A stretch of DNA of 64,000 nt from Cellulosilyticum ruminicola JCM 14822 (lineage in GTDB: Bacteria; Bacillota; Clostridia; Lachnospirales; Cellulosilyticaceae), in assembly GCF_001311925.1 (NCBI RefSeq), contig NZ_BBCG01000020.1, positions 1 to 64,000 of the forward strand. The letters are read 5' to 3'. Shown here in pieces: positions 60,773 to 64,000 of the stretch (positions are counted from its first letter, which is position 1; every line of letters starts with the position of its first letter). The notes under the pieces were generated by a model that saw only the letters and a program-made list of their open reading frames with translations, was not told where the DNA came from and did no database searches. Both the position numbers and the translations under genes were made by a program.

Positions 60773-63311
60773 CGATAGCTTGGTTGTATAAAAATTCTGC
60801 TGCCTTATCATATCGAATTGGATGTAACAAACTTTCTTTCCAAAAGCTTGTGTCTAGTTTTTGATTGTTATTTATAGCTACACCAGATGCCTGAGCGATA
60901 TAACGGCATTTTGGCTTCTTGTATGTGATATCTCCTAATTCTTGTTCAAACTTACTCATATAATCTGCATAAAACTTGGAAGGCCATTTCTTACCACTTT
61001 CTTTAGTAGCATCTATGCCTTGTGCTATTATCTGATCTATATCTCTTTCCTTTCCAGATATAATACATTCATTTTCTGAATAAATTGCAGAGATACATAG
61101 ATTTCCCTCCCAATTGTTTATTAAATCCATCACTTCATCTTTATTTAAGTATACTCTTGCAAATGCTACATCCTGACACTCATTTGCTATCTTATTTAGG
61201 GCTATAAATAATCTTACAGCATCTTGAAGATTAATAATTTCTGCTACAGTTGCTGCTACCAACTGTCCTACTCTTTCTCCCACTATAATTTCTGGTTTAA
61301 TATTGAGTTTCTTAAATAGCATCATCATAGCGTACTGAGTCGCAAACAAACAAGCATCTGCAGCCTTTTGTGTCAGCCTTTGATTGGTAAAGAACTTGTC
61401 TTTGATTTCTATACCATGGTACTCTTCAAAATATGCGATACACTCATTAAAATATTCCTTATACTCTAAAAATGAATGATATAATTCAGAACTTATATAT
61501 TGAAGACTATTTATTTCACCACCTAATATAAAAGCAAATTTAGGTTGTGTTTGATCATCTACCTTTGAGGCATATACCCTGTTATTGCAATATCTAGCAA
61601 ATACATCTTTAGCTTCGCCTACAGTTTTAACCTCGTCAGCAGCCACTTCATTATTATAAATCGTTCTCTTTTGATCAATTTGTGCTAATGTTTCTCTAAA
61701 AGCCTCTAAAAGTTTTTCATGATTATCTCCCATAAATACTGCACGATGTCTATAGGTTGCATGACATGCATTGGCCACATAACTTATATCTTTTAATGAT
61801 ATTTGAGGTTGTAACTTTAAGAAAGCCTCATATTTCTTAATCATTTCAATAAGTGATTGTTCACTCTTTGCACTTAAGCATATTAAGCAGTTATTAAAGT
61901 GATCTCGCATATCTTGGGTGATTTCTTCCTGCTTAGCCTCTCCCATAACAATATGAGCATTAGTTCCACTAAATCCAAAAGAACTTATACCTGCTAATCT
62001 TCTTTTGTTATGACTTTCCCATACCATATGTTCTCGTGGTAAAATAGCTGGAATCTTACCTAGGTTAAGTCTAGGATTAAGCTCATTGAAATTAACTATT
62101 CTAGGTATCTCTTTATGATATAGGCTTAGTACTACCTTTATTAAACTTGCCACACCAGCTGCACTTTCGAGATGCCCTATATTTCCTTTAACTGCACCTA
62201 TAATCAGTGGGGCTTCCCTTAAATTATCTTGTCCAAAGACTTCTGTAACAGCACCTATTTCTATTGGATCACCTAATGGTGTTCCTGTTCCATGTGCTTC
62301 TAGATAACTCATTTCATGAGGTGCTACACCTGCATCTTTTAATGCATCTTCCATAACCATCTTTTGCGCTTTACCATTCGGTACAGTTAACCCACTACTT
62401 GCACCATCATTATTGATGGCACCACCTTTGATCACTGCATAAACAGTATCTCCATCTCTCATGGCATCTTTTAATCTTTTTAAAACAAGAATGCCACAGC
62501 CTTCGCCTCTCCCATAACCACTGCCATTGGCATCAAATGGTTTTGATCTACCATCAGCTGAAACTGCATTCATCATACATAAATTCGAATACACTACAGG
62601 TGAAAGCATTAAGTTTACACCACCACTTATAGCTAAATCGCATTCTTTCTTCCTTAATGACTGCACTGCTAAATGGGTACTGACTAAAGATGATGAACAT
62701 GCTGTATCTAATGATATAGATGGACCATTCCATCCAAAAGTATATGATATACGCCCTGCTGCAATACTGGAAGTGGTTCCTGTTCCTGTATATTGGTTAA
62801 CACCCTTTTGATCTTGTGGTAACATAGCATATTCACAATTACTTGAAATACCTATAAATACGCCAGTATGACTTCCTTTTAATTCAACCGGATTTTGCCC
62901 TGAATTTTCTAGTGCTTCCCAACAAACTTCTAATAATTGTCGTTGTTGTGGATCCATAGCATTTGCTTCAGTTGGTAATATCCTAAAGAATTTGGCATCA
63001 AACTCGGATACATCTCTCTGTAAGAAATTACTTTGATACACATACATTTGCTCTAGTACACAAGCTTCTTCTCCACTATATGCACTAATATCCCAGCGCT
63101 CCTTAGGTACATCAATAACACATTCTTTTCCTTCTTTTAATAACTCCCAATATTCCTCTGGTGAATTACATCCCCCAGGAAAACGACATGCCATTCCAAT
63201 TACTGCTATTTCTTCTTTATCTTCACTATGTTCCTCTTGCTTTAATTGTTCTTGTAAATTTTTAATTACGGTCAGTGCCTTTCTTAATAATTTACTTTGT
63301 TCATTTTCCAT
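60768..63311 (-). CDS. PKS-A fragment: docking coiled coil, KS, catalytically dead AT
   Basis: 847 residues. KS: EIAVIGMACRFPGG, Cys in LDTACSSSLVSTH near 62695, EAHGTGTPLGDP, KGNIGHLESAAG, SSFGFSGTNAHIVMGE; it looks active and is of the cis-AT type. After a normal KS-AT linker comes an AT fold (FAFILGGEINS ... CIISGKERDI ... SFWKESLLHPIRYDKAAEF), but GHSxG is GERVG, so Ser is Arg and the adjacent His is Glu, and the AFHS motif is KFYADYM, so the catalytic His is Tyr. The GQGSQ loop is also lost. GAGGGAG lies 14 nt before ATG 63311, with an out-of-frame ATG closer to it, so translation start is somewhat uncertain. It ends in a frame break near 60772. Confidence 0.9.
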   Translation of the reverse strand: MENEQSKLLRKALTVIKNLQEQLKQEEHSEDKEEIAVIGMACRFPGGCNSPEEYWELLKEGKECVIDVPKERWDISAYSGEEACVLEQMYVYQSNFLQRDVSEFDAKFFRILPTEANAMDPQQRQLLEVCWEALENSGQNPVELKGSHTGVFIGISSNCEYAMLPQDQKGVNQYTGTGTTSSIAAGRISYTFGWNGPSISLDTACSSSLVSTHLAVQSLRKKECDLAISGGVNLMLSPVVYSNLCMMNAVSADGRSKPFDANGSGYGRGEGCGILVLKRLKDAMRDGDTVYAVIKGGAINNDGASSGLTVPNGKAQKMVMEDALKDAGVAPHEMSYLEAHGTGTPLGDPIEIGAVTEVFGQDNLREAPLIIGAVKGNIGHLESAAGVASLIKVVLSLYHKEIPRIVNFNELNPRLNLGKIPAILPREHMVWESHNKRRLAGISSFGFSGTNAHIVMGEAKQEEITQDMRDHFNNCLICLSAKSEQSLIEMIKKYEAFLKLQPQISLKDISYVANACHATYRHRAVFMGDNHEKLLEAFRETLAQIDQKRTIYNNEVAADEVKTVGEAKDVFARYCNNRVYASKVDDQTQPKFAFILGGEINSLQYISSELYHSFLEYKEYFNECIAYFEEYHGIEIKDKFFTNQRLTQKAADACLFATQYAMMMLFKKLNIKPEIIVGERVGQLVAATVAEIINLQDAVRLFIALNKIANECQDVAFARVYLNKDEVMDLINNWEGNLCISAIYSENECIISGKERDIDQIIAQGIDATKESGKKWPSKFYADYMSKFEQELGDITYKKPKCRYIAQASGVAINNNQKLDTSFWKESLLHPIRYDKAAEFLYNQAIV

Positions 63312-63353
63312 AATCCCATTTAAACTCCCTCTTTCCCCTAAGATTTAATATTT

Positions 63354-64000
63354 CTAACATTGATATCCTATAACATATACAACAGGTGGTAGTTTATCAT
63401 TAGTTCGTACTATGTCTACTTTATATGTATAATCGTCCCCTTGAAGCGGTTGAACCATTTCTTCTAACATTTGTTTGTCATAAATTCTTACTATGGAAAT
63501 AAAACTATCAAAAATCATTGTTAAAGGTGCAATGGGTATTAAATATGTAAATAGCAATCTTGCTACTACAGTTAATGGACTTCCTTTCATAACCTTTGCA
63601 TACATGATCCAATAATAAATTAGCATTAATGGTAATAAAAGAATTTGAATAGGTAGTGTAATCCACGCTAATTTAGGTGGCATCAGCATAGCTTCAGAAA
63701 TAACAATTCCCTGTTTATCATCCTTAGCTTTCTTTAATATAGCCTTAGCAACATCTTCTTTCATATGATGGAAACCACCAAATATAGTTCTTACACCTTG
63801 TAAATTCTTAGGTACGTTTAATGCATCTACAGAATTTTCCTCATATTTTATAACGCTTTGCATACTATTAATACGCTTAATTGCTTTACTATTAGGGAAC
63901 TTATCTGTAAGCTTTATTCTTACATTAGTATTTTTTTCTTTTAATAATTTACTTAGCCTAATCCAAGCTCCACCCCCACCAGAACATAAATCAACAATCT
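63354..64000 (-). CDS. SAM-dependent methyltransferase-like protein with membrane hairpin (5' end outside window)
   Basis: The frame is open to the window edge. It reads IVDLCSGGGGAW, which fits motif I (SAM binding) of class I methyltransferases, followed by KLTDKFPNSKAIKRI with an acidic residue suited to the SAM ribose. GGFHHMKEDVAKAILKKAKDD matches the later helix of that fold. Then two long hydrophobic helices (ITLPIQILLLPLMLIYYWIMY and LLFTYLIPIAPLTMIF) precede the last strands (YTYKVDIV, VVYVIGYQC), so the enzyme is probably membrane-bound. It lies 42 bp before PKS-A on the same strand and could tailor the product or a lipid. The substrate is unknown. Confidence 0.6.
   Translation of the reverse strand, partial: IVDLCSGGGGAWIRLSKLLKEKNTNVRIKLTDKFPNSKAIKRINSMQSVIKYEENSVDALNVPKNLQGVRTIFGGFHHMKEDVAKAILKKAKDDKQGIVISEAMLMPPKLAWITLPIQILLLPLMLIYYWIMYAKVMKGSPLTVVARLLFTYLIPIAPLTMIFDSFISIVRIYDKQMLEEMVQPLQGDDYTYKVDIVRTNDKLPPVVYVIGYQC

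Larger units (their letters stand above)
58466..63311 (-). other. PKS-A: reconstructed single-module PKS, KS - inactive AT - DH-like - ACP - TE
   Basis: After two one-base repairs this is one protein of about 1,615 residues. Its N-terminus (SKLLRKALTVIKNLQEQLKQE) is a coiled coil like the docking helices of cis-AT synthases. Order: KS 63200-61930, AT-like 61560-60720, DH-like 60490-59650, ACP 59560-59330, thioesterase 59260-58466. It is the only thioesterase in the window, so it is a good candidate for the chain-releasing protein of the line although it is transcribed first. The AT lacks its catalytic residues, so its ACP would be charged in trans like the other modules. Confidence 0.85.

Noticed and set aside
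3000-60780. Programmed ribosomal frameshifting as the reason for the broken frames
   Set aside because: The breaks occur at many unrelated short runs, without a common slippery heptamer or following structure, and would need about 20 efficient shifts in three proteins.
60720-61560. PKS-A as an ordinary self-loading cis-AT module
   Set aside because: The AT lacks its Ser, His and GQGSQ loop, so self-loading is not expected.
251-62811. Many plus-strand open frames of 60-137 codons
   Set aside because: All lie opposite conserved PKS or ABC coding sequence, lack good ribosome sites and show no recognisable domain; they are shadows of the minus-strand genes.
1-64000. NRPS modules, enoyl reductase or C-methyltransferase domains
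   Set aside because: No condensation, adenylation, ER or MT motifs were found inside the PKS proteins.
1-64000. tRNA, rRNA, CRISPR arrays, insertion sequences or prophage genes
   Set aside because: Apart from domain-level repeats inside the PKS genes nothing of this kind was seen; the DNA is nearly all coding.

Overview
Every gene I can support lies on the minus strand. The window is almost wholly a modular polyketide synthase (PKS) locus of the trans-acyltransferase type: modules have ketosynthase (KS) domains followed by a short linker ending in a PTYPF...YW motif, with no working internal acyltransferase (AT). The DNA is very AT-rich, genes are tightly packed, and ribosome sites are strong G-runs such as GAGGGGG. 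This suggests a low-GC Firmicute, probably a clostridium-like anaerobe; I cannot name the species.

Layout in transcription order, from 64000 down to 1. (a) 63354-64000: 3' part of a methyltransferase-like gene with a membrane hairpin. (b) 58466-63311: PKS-A, a single module KS - dead AT - DH-like - ACP - thioesterase. (c) 56034-58428: an ABC exporter (ATPase and two permeases). (d) 55845-56033: a non-coding leader with a promoter-like site, a palindrome and a long nested hairpin. (e) 23764-55844: PKS-B, about 32 kb, modules 1-8, ending in three tandem ACPs with the beta-branching signature. (f) 590-23773: PKS-C, about 23 kb, modules 9-14. (g) 1-541: start of a stand-alone AT-like gene, possibly an editing acyl hydrolase.

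Module readout. 1 KS-KR-ACP; 2 KS-DHx-KR-ACP-ACP; 3 KS-DHx-KR-ACP; 4 KS-DH-KR-ACP; 5 KS-DHx-KR-ACP; 6 KS-DHx-ACP; 7 KS-DHx-KR-ACP; 8 KS-ACP-ACP-ACP; 9, 10 and 11 KS-DH-KR-ACP; 12 KS-DH(Asp to Asn)-KR-ACP; 13 KS-ACP; 14 KS-ACP (x = degenerate). The inferred chain is a hydroxylated and partly unsaturated polyketide with a beta-branch at module 8, then a conjugated triene, then unreduced carbons. The loading module, a clear malonyl AT, the HMG-synthase cassette and a phosphopantetheinyl transferase are not in the window.

The reading frames are interrupted about 20 times by single-base indels, mostly loss of one base in a short homopolymer. The domain sequence resumes at once in another frame and catalytic motifs are intact across nearly all breaks. 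I therefore read PKS-A, PKS-B and PKS-C as three whole proteins broken by sequence error, not as some 20 small genes. PKS fragments below are listed separately, with the join described for each.
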